This document shows positions 7,847 to 16,932 of a stretch of DNA of 64,000 nucleotides, one piece after another. A program made the translations under genes and the position numbers. Origin of the DNA: Paenibacillus helianthi. Its GTDB lineage: Bacteria; Bacillota; Bacilli; Paenibacillales; Paenibacillaceae. The notes beneath the pieces are model-generated. The model ran no database searches, was not told the origin of the DNA, and worked only from the letters and a program-made list of their open reading frames with translations. Location: NCBI RefSeq assembly GCF_001909055.1, contig NZ_LVWI01000050.1, positions 1-64,000 on the forward strand, read 5' to 3'. The stretch's first letter is position 1; each line of letters opens with the position of its first letter.

Positions 7847-10800
7847 ATGTTAACAGGAAATAAAGCATCTGCCAGAAAAACATTTCTCGTGTACTGCCTG
7901 GTCGCAGTTCTGTTCGTAGGCCAGCTGGCGCTGTTTCCGGCTGTCAGCTCGGCGGCGGGGAATCTGGCAGCAGGCAAGACGGTTACGGCAAGTTCAGTCG
8001 GAGATGTGTACATTGCATCAAACGCAAATGACGGCAATCAGGGAACGTATTGGGAGAGCGCCAGTAATGCTTTTCCCGAATGGATCAAAGTGGATCTTGG
8101 CGCAAACAGCAGTGTGAATCAGGTGGTACTAAAGCTCCCGGCCTCCTGGGAGGCAAGAACGCAAACGCTTTCGGTTCAGGGCAGCACCGATGACTCCATT
8201 TACAGCGATCTTGCGGCCTCAGCCAGCTACACATTCAATCCTTCCAGCAGCTCGAACACGGTAACCATTCATTTCACGACTGCCACAGCCCGCTATCTTA
8301 AAGTGAATTTCACCGCGAATACAGGCTGGCCGGCGGCACAAGTATCAGAATTCGAGGTGTACGGCGCGTCGGCTTCCCCTAACGGGACTTATGAAGCGGA
8401 AGCAGCAGTATTATCCGGCGGAGCCAAAACCAATACCGACCACAGCGGCTATACCGGATCAGCTTTTGTTGATGGATATCTTACACAGGGAGCATCCACA
8501 GCCTTTACGGTTACAGCCGCTTCTGCAGGCAGCTACGACGCCGCCCTGAGATACGCCAATGCCTCGGGCAGCACCAAGTCGCTCAGTGTGTACGTTAACG
8601 GCACAAAGGTCAAGCAGACTTCGCTCAATAATCTGGCGAATTGGGATACCTGGTCAACCAAAGTGGAAACACTCAGCTTAGCTGCCGGAACCAATACGAT
8701 TGCTTACAAATATGATCCTACGGATTCCGGCAACGTAAATCTGGACCAACTGATCCTTACGCCGGGAATCACACCCACCACAACGCCAACAGCGACTCCT
8801 ACAGCAACGCCAGTGGTGACTCCTACAGCAACGCCAACAGCGACTCCTACGGCAACGCCAGCGGTGACACCAACACCAACGCCAACGCCATCTGCTTCGC
8901 CAACAGCCACACCAAGCACAGGCCCGGGGTCCAATCTGGCTGTTGGTAAAAGCATTAATGCGTCTTCCTCCATTTATACGTTCGTGCCAACAAATGCCAA
9001 TGACGGCGATGTGGCAACTTACTGGGAAGGTGCGGGCGGAAGCTATCCCAATACTCTGAGCGTCAATCTTGGTGCTAATGCCAGTGTGACCTCGGTTATC
9101 GTAAAGCTGAATCCCGCTTCCACCTGGTCTACACGTACCCAAACGATTGAGGTGCTCGGGCATAATCAGGCAGCCTCCACCTTCACGAGTCTGGTTCAAG
9201 CAGCTATGTATACATTTAATCCGGCTAATGGTAATTCCGTGACCATTCCGGTTACTGCCACGGTGAGTGAGCTTCAGCTGAAAATCACTACCAATTCCGG
9301 TTCAAGTGCCGGACAGGTGGCTGAACTACAGATTATCGGTACTCCGGCAGCCAATCCGGATCTGACTGTAACATCAATGTCATGGTCGCCGTCTGCTCCG
9401 GTTGAGACAGACTCCATTACATTAACTGCCGCTGTCAAAAACGCCGGAAGCGCTGCTTCCGCCGCGACAAATGTCAGCTTCTACCTGGGCACAACCCTGG
9501 TAGGAACCGCGCCGGTCGGTTCTCTGGCCGCCGGCGCTTCAAGCAATGTGTCATTGAACATTGGTGCTAAGGATGCAGGAACGTATGCGCTGAGCGCCAA
9601 GGTTGATGAGAGCAATGCGGTCATCGAGCTCAATGAGGGGAATAACAGCTACACGAATCCTTCTTCCCTTACAGTGAATCCGGTATCCAGCTCGGATCTG
9701 ATCGCTGCTCCGGTAAGCTGGACGCCGGGCAATCCGGCCGGAGGCAATACCGTAACCTTCCAGATCGCTATCAAAAACCAGGGAACAGCCGCTTCCTCCA
9801 GTGGGGCGCATAACCTTACGCTAACCGTGACGGATACTGCAACGAATACCGTCGTCAAAACACTGACCGGCTCTTACAGCGGGGCCATTGCCAGCGGAGC
9901 TACGACAACACCGGTTACACTTGGCACCTGGACGGCTGCAAACGGTAAATACACAGTGAAGAGTGAAATTGCCGCAGATGCCAATGAGCTTGCAGTAAAA
10001 AGAGCGAACAATATCCAGACTCAACCGCTGTACATCGGCCGCGGGGCTAACATGCCTTACGACATGTATGAGGCAGAGGACGGAGTGACTGGTGGTGGAG
10101 CTGTCAAGCTTGCACCGAACCGTAATATCGGCGATCTGGCAGGTGAAGCCTCGGGCAGAAGAGCTGTTACGTTGAACTCGACAGGCAGCTATGTGGAATT
10201 CACCACCAAAGCCAGCACGAACACGCTCGTCACCCGTTTTTCCATTCCCGATTCGGCCAGTGGCGATGGAACCAATGCTACGCTGAACGTGTATGTCAAC
10301 GGGGCGTTCACGAAGGCCATCAGTCTGACCTCTAAATACGCCTGGCTGTATGGTTCGGAGACCAGCCCCGGCAATTCGCCAAGCGCCGGCTCGCCGCGCC
10401 ACATCTATGACGAAGCCAATATGATGTTCGACAGCACGATTCCGGCCGGAAGCACGATCCGCCTGCAAAAGGATGCTGCGAACACCTCACAGTATGCGAT
10501 TGACTTCATCAGTCTGGAGCAGGTATCGCCGGTTGCCAACCCGGACCCGGCCAGATACACTGTTCCGGCCGGGTTCACGCACCAGGATGTGCAGAATGCG
10601 CTCGACAAAGTCCGGATGGACACTACCGGCAGCCTTATAGGGGTATATCTCCCTGCCGGAACATATCAGACAGCGAGCAAATTTCAGGTGTATGGCAAGG
10701 CTGTGAAGGTGATTGGCGCAGGACCCTGGTATACCCGTTTCATGGCACCGGCTAACCAGGATAACACAGATGTCGGCTTCCGGGCGGAAGCTTCTGCGAA

Positions 10801-11722
10801 CGGGTCCACTTTTGCCAACTTTGCCTATTTCGGCAACTATACCTCACGGATCGACGGTCCCGGCAAAGTGTTCGACTTCTCCAATGTATCGAACATTACG
10901 ATCGACAACATCTGGACCGAACATCAGGTATGTATGTATTGGGGCGCGAACACCGACTACATGGTGATCCGAAACTCGCGCATCCGCAACACCTTTGCCG
11001 ACGGCATCAATATGACTAACGGCAGTACGAACAATCTTGTCTCCAACAATGAAGCCCGGGCTACGGGCGACGACAGCTTTGCGCTATTCTCGGCGATTGA
11101 TTCCGGCGGTTCTGATATGAGGGATAATGTGTATGAGAATCTGACCTCAATCCTGACCTGGCGTGCAGCCGGGGTGGCGGTCTATGGCGGCTATGCCAAC
11201 ACCTTCCGCAACATTTACATTGCCGACACACTCTGCTATTCCGGGATTACGATCAGCTCGCTAGACTTCGGATATCCGATGAACGGGTTTGGGGCTTCAC
11301 CGACAACGGATTTCCAGAATATTTCGATTGTCCGGGCAGGCGGACATTTCTGGGGCTCCCAGACCTTCCCGGCCATTTGGGTCTTCTCAGCCTCAAAGAT
11401 CTTCCAGGGTATAAGGGTAAGCGATGTCGATATTATTGATCCGACCTACCATGGCATCATGTTCCAAACCAACTATGTCGGTTCTTCGCCGCAATTCCCG
11501 GTAGCCGATACGATCTTCACGAACATTACCATTTCCGGCGCGCAAAAGAGCGGAGACGCTTTTGACGCCAAGTCGGGTGTAGGCATCTGGGCCAACGAAT
11601 CGGCTGAGCCCGGCCAAGGCCCGGCTGTGGGCTCGGTAGTCTTCAATAATCTAAAGATCACGAACACCGTGACGCCAATTAAAAATACGACGTCTACCTT
11701 TACGATCACCGTTAATCCGTAG
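7847..11722 (+). CDS. Secreted GH87 alpha-1,3-glucanase (mutanase), multidomain
   Basis: A 1291-residue exoenzyme. ATG 7847 lies eight bases after GGAGGT; TTG 7841 is too close to it. Order: signal peptide about 1-37; discoidin-like domain about 38-175; CBM6/35-like domain about 183-305; threonine-proline linker about 308-362; second discoidin domain about 365-503; two CARDB-like segments about 506-720; a further module about 740-890; then a right-handed beta-helix catalytic domain to the end. D1052 (FADGINM) and D1075-D1076 (TGDDSF) keep the spacing I recall for the catalytic aspartates of Paenibacillus Agl-FH1. It cleaves alpha-1,3-glucan of fungal walls and biofilms. It stands alone and ends at a terminator. 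Confidence 0.88.
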   Translation: MLTGNKASARKTFLVYCLVAVLFVGQLALFPAVSSAAGNLAAGKTVTASSVGDVYIASNANDGNQGTYWESASNAFPEWIKVDLGANSSVNQVVLKLPASWEARTQTLSVQGSTDDSIYSDLAASASYTFNPSSSSNTVTIHFTTATARYLKVNFTANTGWPAAQVSEFEVYGASASPNGTYEAEAAVLSGGAKTNTDHSGYTGSAFVDGYLTQGASTAFTVTAASAGSYDAALRYANASGSTKSLSVYVNGTKVKQTSLNNLANWDTWSTKVETLSLAAGTNTIAYKYDPTDSGNVNLDQLILTPGITPTTTPTATPTATPVVTPTATPTATPTATPAVTPTPTPTPSASPTATPSTGPGSNLAVGKSINASSSIYTFVPTNANDGDVATYWEGAGGSYPNTLSVNLGANASVTSVIVKLNPASTWSTRTQTIEVLGHNQAASTFTSLVQAAMYTFNPANGNSVTIPVTATVSELQLKITTNSGSSAGQVAELQIIGTPAANPDLTVTSMSWSPSAPVETDSITLTAAVKNAGSAASAATNVSFYLGTTLVGTAPVGSLAAGASSNVSLNIGAKDAGTYALSAKVDESNAVIELNEGNNSYTNPSSLTVNPVSSSDLIAAPVSWTPGNPAGGNTVTFQIAIKNQGTAASSSGAHNLTLTVTDTATNTVVKTLTGSYSGAIASGATTTPVTLGTWTAANGKYTVKSEIAADANELAVKRANNIQTQPLYIGRGANMPYDMYEAEDGVTGGGAVKLAPNRNIGDLAGEASGRRAVTLNSTGSYVEFTTKASTNTLVTRFSIPDSASGDGTNATLNVYVNGAFTKAISLTSKYAWLYGSETSPGNSPSAGSPRHIYDEANMMFDSTIPAGSTIRLQKDAANTSQYAIDFISLEQVSPVANPDPARYTVPAGFTHQDVQNALDKVRMDTTGSLIGVYLPAGTYQTASKFQVYGKAVKVIGAGPWYTRFMAPANQDNTDVGFRAEASANGSTFANFAYFGNYTSRIDGPGKVFDFSNVSNITIDNIWTEHQVCMYWGANTDYMVIRNSRIRNTFADGINMTNGSTNNLVSNNEARATGDDSFALFSAIDSGGSDMRDNVYENLTSILTWRAAGVAVYGGYANTFRNIYIADTLCYSGITISSLDFGYPMNGFGASPTTDFQNISIVRAGGHFWGSQTFPAIWVFSASKIFQGIRVSDVDIIDPTYHGIMFQTNYVGSSPQFPVADTIFTNITISGAQKSGDAFDAKSGVGIWANESAEPGQGPAVGSVVFNNLKITNTVTPIKNTTSTFTITVNP
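8768..8932 (+). repeat. Threonine-proline linker microrepeat in the GH87 gene
   Basis: Imperfect repeats of the codon set ACN-CCN-ACN-GCN encode a TPTATPTATP-type linker of about 55 residues between the CBM and the second discoidin domain. Such linkers keep domains apart. Slippage length variation is possible. Confidence 0.8.
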
Positions 11723-11753
11723 TCCGGTTTATAGAGGTGCTTTAGTTCCAGAC

Positions 11754-11790
11754 ACAACCGTCTCTTCTTTTATGAAAGAGGCGGTTGTTG
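11754..11790 (+). terminator. Hairpin terminator after the GH87 gene
   Basis: ACAACCGTCTCTT pairs with AAAGAGGCGGTTGT around CTTTTATG. The T-run after it is short (TTGTTGCC), so efficiency is uncertain. Confidence 0.5.
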
Positions 11791-11860
11791 CCTGCCAACT
11801 AAAAACATCCTATCTCCAGACCCCCAGCTTGAAAGTAAGAGATTGCTATGCTACAATTCG

Positions 11861-11884
11861 AATGAATATATTTATATTCATTCA
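11861..11884. promoter_or_regulatory. TetR-type operator at the regulator's own promoter
   Basis: GAATGA and TCATTC flank a 12-bp AT-rich centre. In fact the arms extend to GAATGAATAT and ATATTCATTC, a perfect inverted repeat with a 4-bp spacer. The same GAATGA-N12-TCATTC layout occurs before the flavodoxin gene at 12571. It lies 22 bases before the TetR start. Confidence 0.65.
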
Positions 11885-11905
11885 AGATCTTGGGGGTTTA
11901 CATCC

Positions 11906-12490
11906 ATGGAAGACAAAAAAACGGAGATTTTTAATCGCGGAAAAGAGCTGTTCAGCTCCAAAGGCTTCAAGGATACCAATGTGTCCGATATTACGAAGCT
12001 GGCCGGGGTGGCAGTAGGCACCTTTTACAATTATTACGCCTCGAAAGAGAAGCTGTTCATAGAGATCTATCTGAAAGAAAATGAGAAGCTGAAGCAGAGC
12101 ATCATGGAGACGGTGAACCCGGACGATGAGCCTGTGAAATTGCTGAAGGAAGTTATGGCTCTGAATTACAGCGGCATGATTTCGAATCCGATTTTGAAGG
12201 AATGGTACAACCGGGAGCTTTTCAGCAAGCTGGAGAAGGAATTTTATGAAAAAGGCGGCATCGAGAGCATTGATGAATTCACGAACAGTGGTACGCTCGA
12301 GCTGATTAGGAAGTGGAAGGCAGAAGGCAAAATAAGAGCTGATCTGGACGATGATCTGATACACGCGCTGCTCAGTGCCATTCCTTATATCGATATCCAC
12401 AAAGAGGAGATTGGCATACAGCATTTTCCGCATATCCTGGATTACTTTGTCGAGTTTGTGATGAAAGGTCTGACAGAGGTACCGGAATAA
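11906..12490 (+). CDS. TetR/AcrR-family transcriptional regulator
   Basis: A 194-residue protein. ATG 11906 follows TTGGGGGT; the longer frame from 11843 runs through the operator and is not preferred. Residues about 1-55 form the TetR helix-turn-helix (FSSKGFKDTNVSDITKLAG, then VGTFYNYYASKEKLF). The rest is a helical ligand-binding and dimer domain. An inverted repeat just upstream and a matching one before the flavodoxin gene suggest it represses itself and that gene. The inducer is unknown. Confidence 0.88.
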   Translation: MEDKKTEIFNRGKELFSSKGFKDTNVSDITKLAGVAVGTFYNYYASKEKLFIEIYLKENEKLKQSIMETVNPDDEPVKLLKEVMALNYSGMISNPILKEWYNRELFSKLEKEFYEKGGIESIDEFTNSGTLELIRKWKAEGKIRADLDDDLIHALLSAIPYIDIHKEEIGIQHFPHILDYFVEFVMKGLTEVPE

Positions 12491-12570
12491 ATGAAATGAA
12501 CACGGGTGAGAAGATGAACCATGCGGGTGAATGCAGCTTAAGCTTCATGCGCATTATTTTTTTCTATAAA

Positions 12571-12594
12571 TGAATGAATAATTTTAAGTTCATT
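12571..12594. promoter_or_regulatory. Second TetR-type operator, before the flavodoxin gene
   Basis: GAATGA-N12-TCATTC again, here inside longer arms ATGAATGAA and TTCATTCAT with a 10-bp spacer. TATATAATATAG-like promoter sequence follows at about 12599-12611. The match in length and arms to the 11861 site supports a shared regulator. Confidence 0.6.
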
Positions 12595-12633
12595 CATATT
12601 ATATAATATAGGTTTGAAGAGAGAGGTGCACTT

Positions 12634-13077
12634 ATGAAAACATTGATTATCTACAAGTCGGTCCACAGAAAGAATACGGAAAAGCTGGCCAAGGTGATGG
12701 CAGAGGTTATGAACGCAGATGTGGCGAAGGTGGAGGATGTCCGGCCGGAGGTGCTGGAAGGTTATGATCTGATCGGTTTTGGTTCAGGGATTTATGCATC
12801 CAAACTTCATAACAAGCTATTCAAATTCATCCGGAAAATGCCTGCCACAGACAAGAAAGTATTTATTTTTTGCACATCCGGGTCCGGAGAATTTAAAAAG
12901 AAACAGCTGATCACAGAAAAGCTTGAGTTGAAGGGCTGCACCATTGTAGCAGAGTTCAACTGCTCCGGTGAGTTCAGTCCCCTCGGATTCAATCTGGATA
13001 AAAAAGGACATCCCGATGAGAACGATTTGAAACGTGCGCGGCAGTTTGCACAGGGTCTTGTGGACTTGCAGCAATGA
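12634..13077 (+). CDS. Flavodoxin-domain protein
   Basis: A 147-residue protein with ATG 12634 after GAGAGAGGTG. The N-terminal IIYKSVHRKNTEKLAKVMAE matches the FMN phosphate-binding loop region of flavodoxins, although the usual T/S-x-T-G-x-T signature is degenerate. Later segments YDLIGFGSGIY and VFIFCTSGSG correspond to the central beta strands and the second FMN loop. It is probably an FMN-binding electron carrier or a menaquinone/protoporphyrinogen-type flavodoxin. It lies behind an operator matching the adjacent TetR gene, so induction by that regulator's ligand is inferred. Confidence 0.8.
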   Translation: MKTLIIYKSVHRKNTEKLAKVMAEVMNADVAKVEDVRPEVLEGYDLIGFGSGIYASKLHNKLFKFIRKMPATDKKVFIFCTSGSGEFKKKQLITEKLELKGCTIVAEFNCSGEFSPLGFNLDKKGHPDENDLKRARQFAQGLVDLQQ

Positions 13078-13290
13078 AGCGGTGACTTCTAGCGGATGGG
13101 TGCAGTCTGACTTCGCAGTGCATACGGGCGGGAAGCCTGATGCAGGCTATAATATATCTATCCGTACCTCACAAGCGGGAGTATACAAATATTCCGTTCC
13201 TCTGAAGCCTTGCTCCAGGCAATCGACAAGAGCCGCCTTAGAGCGCTACAATGGGGTGATAAATAGCACAAGTAATGAGGAGGCTTATCC

Positions 13291-14211
13291 ATGTCATCCC
13301 GAGTAGTCAACAATATTACGGAACTGATCGGCGATACGCCGGTGGTCCGCTTGAACCGTCTGACCGGGCCTCAGGATGCCGAGCTGTACGTGAAGCTGGA
13401 AATGTTCAACCCGAGCGGCAGCGTGAAAGACCGCGCAGCTTATAATCTGATTCTCCAGGCCGAGCTTGCCGGAAGCTTGAAACCGGGCGGTACGATTATC
13501 GAGCCGACGAGCGGAAATACCGGCATCGGACTAGCCATGAATGCCGCGGCCAAAGGCTACAAAGCCATACTGGTAATGCCGGATAATATGACGAAGGAAC
13601 GGATCAATATTCTAAAAGCATATGGAGCGGAAGTTGTTCTGACTCCTGCAGCGGAACGGATGCCGGGAGCCATTGCCAAGGCACTGGAGCTGGGTAAGGA
13701 AATCGCGGATAGCTTCATTCCGCAGCAGTTCGAGAACAAAGCGAATCCCGATATTCACCGGACCACAACGGCCCCGGAGATTATGGCCCAAATGGATGGA
13801 CGGCTCGATGTGTTCGTAGCCACCTCAGGGACGGGAGGCACGATTACGGGCACCGGAGAGGTGCTGCGCCAGCAGCTGCCGGATATCCGCATTGTTGTAG
13901 TGGAGCCGCAGGGCTCGCCGGTGCTCTCCGGCGGAACGCCCGGACCGCATAAGCTGGTGGGAACCAGCCCGGGGTTCGTACCTGCGATTCTGAATACCGG
14001 GGTATATGATGAAATTGTCCAGGTCTCCGATGAGGATGCACTGGAAATGGTTAGAAGCCTGGCCAGCACAGAGGGAATCCTGATTGGGCCTTCCGGTGGA
14101 GCGGCGGTATGGACGGCGCTGCAGGAAGCACGGCGGCTGGGGACCGGCAAACGGGTGTTGTGCATCGCTCCCGACACAGGTGAACGTTACCTGAGCATGG
14201 GTATATTTTAA
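13291..14211 (+). CDS. cysK: Cysteine synthase A (O-acetylserine sulfhydrylase)
   Basis: A 306-residue PLP enzyme; ATG 13291 follows GAGGAGG. It joins O-acetylserine and sulphide to give cysteine. The PLP lysine is K46 in NPSGSVKDRAA. The substrate loop PTSGNTGIGLA is near residue 70 and the phosphate-binding glycine loop ATSGTGGTITGTG near 175. Length and motifs fit CysK rather than cystathionine beta-synthase or a CysM outlier. A candidate promoter, TCGACA-N18-TACAAT, lies around 13224-13252. No T-box was found in the 213-base gap before it. A lipoprotein gene follows after 30 bases. Confidence 0.93.
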   Translation: MSSRVVNNITELIGDTPVVRLNRLTGPQDAELYVKLEMFNPSGSVKDRAAYNLILQAELAGSLKPGGTIIEPTSGNTGIGLAMNAAAKGYKAILVMPDNMTKERINILKAYGAEVVLTPAAERMPGAIAKALELGKEIADSFIPQQFENKANPDIHRTTTAPEIMAQMDGRLDVFVATSGTGGTITGTGEVLRQQLPDIRIVVVEPQGSPVLSGGTPGPHKLVGTSPGFVPAILNTGVYDEIVQVSDEDALEMVRSLASTEGILIGPSGGAAVWTALQEARRLGTGKRVLCIAPDTGERYLSMGIF

Positions 14212-14241
14212 ATGATAATGACTGGTCTGGGAGGTACTTCA

Positions 14242-15183
14242 ATGCTGAAGCGGCTTGGGATTGCTGTAATGGTCTTTCTGCTGATCACCGGATGCTCTTT
14301 GCAGGAAGCGGACTCTACGGACGGGCGTAACCCGGGGACGTCACCAGCAGCCTCGGCAAAACAGAGCGATCCGCCAGTGCAGCCGTCACCAACGGCAACA
14401 CTAGATCCCGCGAGTCTGAACGCAGGATTCGGGTTTGCAGACCTTACAGGCAAGCGCATCCTGGCGGCATCGGAAGATGACAGCAAGCTGGCGGAAATGA
14501 AATCGCTAAATATGGCTGTTGGTCAAGGCGGTCAGTTACTCACCGTGAGATTTGAGAAGTGGCAGCGTGGCACCGCAAACAGCAACGGCAGAGATCTGGC
14601 GAATAATTTTGCCAATCTGTCCGGATATGTTTTTACTGTTGAGGAAGGCAGTGCCTCATCAGATGAAACCTACTACTTGGCAGATTCTGCAGTATTTGCT
14701 CCCGGGTCGCTGCTTAAGGTAGAGCCGGCAGCAGACAAGCCGCAGCAGCTGGAAGCCGATCATCCGGTGCGGAAGGAAATCTTGGCGCGTAAGCAGCGGA
14801 AGATTCAATCGATCTGGAAATTGGCAGACCTGTCGGCTTCGTCAGACCCGTCCGGAGAGCTGCATTTGTATCTGGTTCAGTTCGCTAGACAGGATAAGAA
14901 TATGCTCTTTAGTCTGGTTCTGCAAAAGAATGCAGAGCTCAGCTTCGCGGACTATCCTGCTGTCATTCAGGAAGATGATTATTCAGTCTGGCGCGTCGAT
15001 GACGGAGGCGAAATCCTCCCGGAGATGTTCTCACTGCTTTTTGCGGCAAGGACAGCAACCGGTGTGGCACTGGGTATCAACTGGTGGGGAGCGGAAGGTG
15101 TGAATTCGTTTTTCCTTCTTCAGCAGGGCACAGACCTGAAGGAAATGGATGTGCGGTATAGCCGGTACACTTCGCCTTTGTAG
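14242..15183 (+). CDS. Putative lipoprotein of unknown function
   Basis: A 313-residue protein; ATG 14242 follows GGGAGGT. The N-terminal signal ends in a lipobox (LLITGC), so the mature protein should be anchored by a lipidated cysteine at about residue 18. A low-complexity serine/proline segment follows, then a soluble domain without a family I recognise. It begins 30 bases after cysK and may be co-transcribed. Nothing ties it to sulphur metabolism. Confidence 0.7.
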   Translation: MLKRLGIAVMVFLLITGCSLQEADSTDGRNPGTSPAASAKQSDPPVQPSPTATLDPASLNAGFGFADLTGKRILAASEDDSKLAEMKSLNMAVGQGGQLLTVRFEKWQRGTANSNGRDLANNFANLSGYVFTVEEGSASSDETYYLADSAVFAPGSLLKVEPAADKPQQLEADHPVRKEILARKQRKIQSIWKLADLSASSDPSGELHLYLVQFARQDKNMLFSLVLQKNAELSFADYPAVIQEDDYSVWRVDDGGEILPEMFSLLFAARTATGVALGINWWGAEGVNSFFLLQQGTDLKEMDVRYSRYTSPL

Positions 15184-15236
15184 ACCGCTCAATAGCAGTG
15201 AACGGCGGATTGAATGGATAATATACGGAATGAACG

Positions 15237-15264
15237 GATGTGGCGCGAGCCGCATCTGTTTTTA
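15237..15264 (+). terminator. Rho-independent terminator after the lipoprotein gene
   Basis: GATGTGGC pairs with GCCGCATC (one G-U) around GCGA, followed by TGTTTTTA. Confidence 0.65.
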
Positions 15265-15381
15265 TGGAATTTTAAATACTTATTTTTGTAACATTTACAG
15301 CCTAGTCATAGCCCTAAAGAGTCATGCCCGGGTTAGCGGGAGAATGCTAATGTAATCCTTAAGAAAGGGGAGGGGACAGCA

Positions 15382-16224
15382 ACGTATACAAGAATTAAGC
15401 TGCTTATTCTGCTGCTGCCAACCGTCATGGTCGGCATTTGGGAGATTGTACGCCATCAGTTCCTGATGCCTTATCTCTCCATGAACATGGGCAATTACTT
15501 AACCCCTGTACTGGTGTTCCTGTTCAGTATAGTCCTGCTGTTACCGCTGTTCTCCCTCATGGAAAAGAATGTACAGGAGCTGGAACAGGAACGTATGCTT
15601 AAGACGGCAATGGAGGCCCGGGAGGCGCTGGCGAAAGAGCTGCATGACGGGATGGCGCAGTCTTTATTCTTGCTGTCGGTACGGATTGACCGCCTGGAAC
15701 AGAAGCACGAGCGGGGCGAGATGAACGGGGAAATGATTGGACAGCTGAAAAAAACCGTGCATGAGGTCAACCGCTATGTCCGGCAGGCTATATCCAATCT
15801 GAAGGTTCCGGTTACGGGTCCGCAGTCGTCTCTACTTAAGCTGTCGGTACAGGAGCAGCTCGCGCAGATTGCCCGTGAGGTTTCAATTGACGTAGCCTTG
15901 GACTGGGATCTGCGGGAGGAAATCTTCAGTCCTTCTGAACAAGCGGAGCTGCTCTCCTGTATCCGTGAGGCGATGATTAACGTACGCAAGCATACCCGGG
16001 CGGGCAAGGTTGCGATTTCCGGCCGGGCGGATGAGCAGGGCTGGCGGGTTGCAGTCTCCGATGACGGTGCCGGAATCCGGCATGAGGACCCTTTTGCCGT
16101 AAGCGGCAGCTATGGGCTGCAGATCATGAAGGAACGTACGGAAGGCATGGGCTGGACGCTTACGCTGAAATCCGGGGATTCCGGGACCATTGTAGAAATT
16201 GCCAAAAGGGGGACCTCCGTATGA
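15382..16224 (+). CDS. Sensor histidine kinase of the NarL-type (LuxR) two-component class
   Basis: Membrane segments in the first 60 residues are followed by a HisKA_3 dimerisation helix (AKELHDGMAQSLFLL, phospho-acceptor H88 counted from 15382) and an HATPase_c domain (REAMINVRKH N-box, DDGAGI, GSYGLQIMKERTEGMG). The start is unusual. The first ATG (15427) cuts into the membrane segment and lacks a ribosome binding site. The frame is open upstream through TRIKLLILLLPTVMVGIWE, and a strong GGGGAGGGG at 15367-15375 is spaced correctly for an ACG codon at 15382. The gene overlaps the response regulator by ATGA. Confidence 0.85.
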   Translation, partial: TYTRIKLLILLLPTVMVGIWEIVRHQFLMPYLSMNMGNYLTPVLVFLFSIVLLLPLFSLMEKNVQELEQERMLKTAMEAREALAKELHDGMAQSLFLLSVRIDRLEQKHERGEMNGEMIGQLKKTVHEVNRYVRQAISNLKVPVTGPQSSLLKLSVQEQLAQIAREVSIDVALDWDLREEIFSPSEQAELLSCIREAMINVRKHTRAGKVAISGRADEQGWRVAVSDDGAGIRHEDPFAVSGSYGLQIMKERTEGMGWTLTLKSGDSGTIVEIAKRGTSV

Positions 16225-16886
16225 ACCGCTGCAGGGTGCTTGTAGTGGATGATCACGCCCATGCCCGTGAGGCGATGTGTGAGATTCTGGCGATGGATGA
16301 GCGCTTTGAGGTCATCGGTGCCGTGGGGAGCGGTGCTGAGGCGATAGAGTGGACCGGACAGTGGATGCCCGATCTGATTCTGATCGATATTCAGATGCCG
16401 GAGATGGATGGCTTGGAGACCACACGGCGGATCAAACAGGAATATCCCTATGTCAAAATCGTAATCGTAACCGTTTCCGACGAAATCTCCTATTTATTCG
16501 AAGCGCTGAAGCAGGGGGCACAAGGGTATCTGCTGAAAAATCTGGCCCCGTCCACCTGGATCGAATACCTGCTGGCGATTGTCAGTGAGGAGGTTCCGCT
16601 GAGCCGGGAGCTGGCTTTTCAGATTCTGAAGGAATTTGCTGTCACTTCCGTCAAGGAAGAGCGGGAGGCATTAACGGCGCGGGAGAAGGAAATACTGGGC
16701 TGTGTCTCCTCCGGCTCCACGAATAAGGAAATTGCGGCAACACTTGGCATTTCGGAGCATACGGTCAAAAACCATCTCAAAAACATCCTCCAGAAGCTGC
16801 AGCTGCAGAACCGCACACAGCTGACGCGGTATGCCCTGGAACAGGGGCTGGCTTCCCGGGAAAGGGATTTCCCCAAGAAAAAATAG
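16221..16886 (+). CDS. NarL/FixJ-family response regulator
   Basis: A 221-residue protein whose ATG overlaps the kinase stop (ATGA), so the two are translationally coupled. Receiver domain about 1-120 with acidic pocket VVDDH and phospho-acceptor D56 (LIDIQMPEMDG), the threonine/valine switch ILVTVSD region and K106-like lysine in GYLLKN. A LuxR-type helix-turn-helix follows at about 155-215 (LTAREKEILGCVSSGSTNKE, then HTVKNHLKNILQKL). It is probably phosphorylated by the adjacent kinase. The stimulus and target genes are unknown. The YcnI-like gene follows closely. Confidence 0.92.
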   Translation: MNRCRVLVVDDHAHAREAMCEILAMDERFEVIGAVGSGAEAIEWTGQWMPDLILIDIQMPEMDGLETTRRIKQEYPYVKIVIVTVSDEISYLFEALKQGAQGYLLKNLAPSTWIEYLLAIVSEEVPLSRELAFQILKEFAVTSVKEEREALTAREKEILGCVSSGSTNKEIAATLGISEHTVKNHLKNILQKLQLQNRTQLTRYALEQGLASRERDFPKKK

Positions 16887-16932
16887 AACGAACCGGAAGA
16901 TTCAGTGATTCATGAAAAGGGGGACATGTAAT

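Noticed and set aside
8678..9199. Minus-strand frame rich in W, R and C opposite the GH87 linker
   Set aside because: It arises from the antisense of the TP-rich microrepeat.
13080..13290. Possible T-box or SAM riboswitch before cysK
   Set aside because: No AGGGTGGNACCGCG element, specifier stem or S-box core was found in the region.
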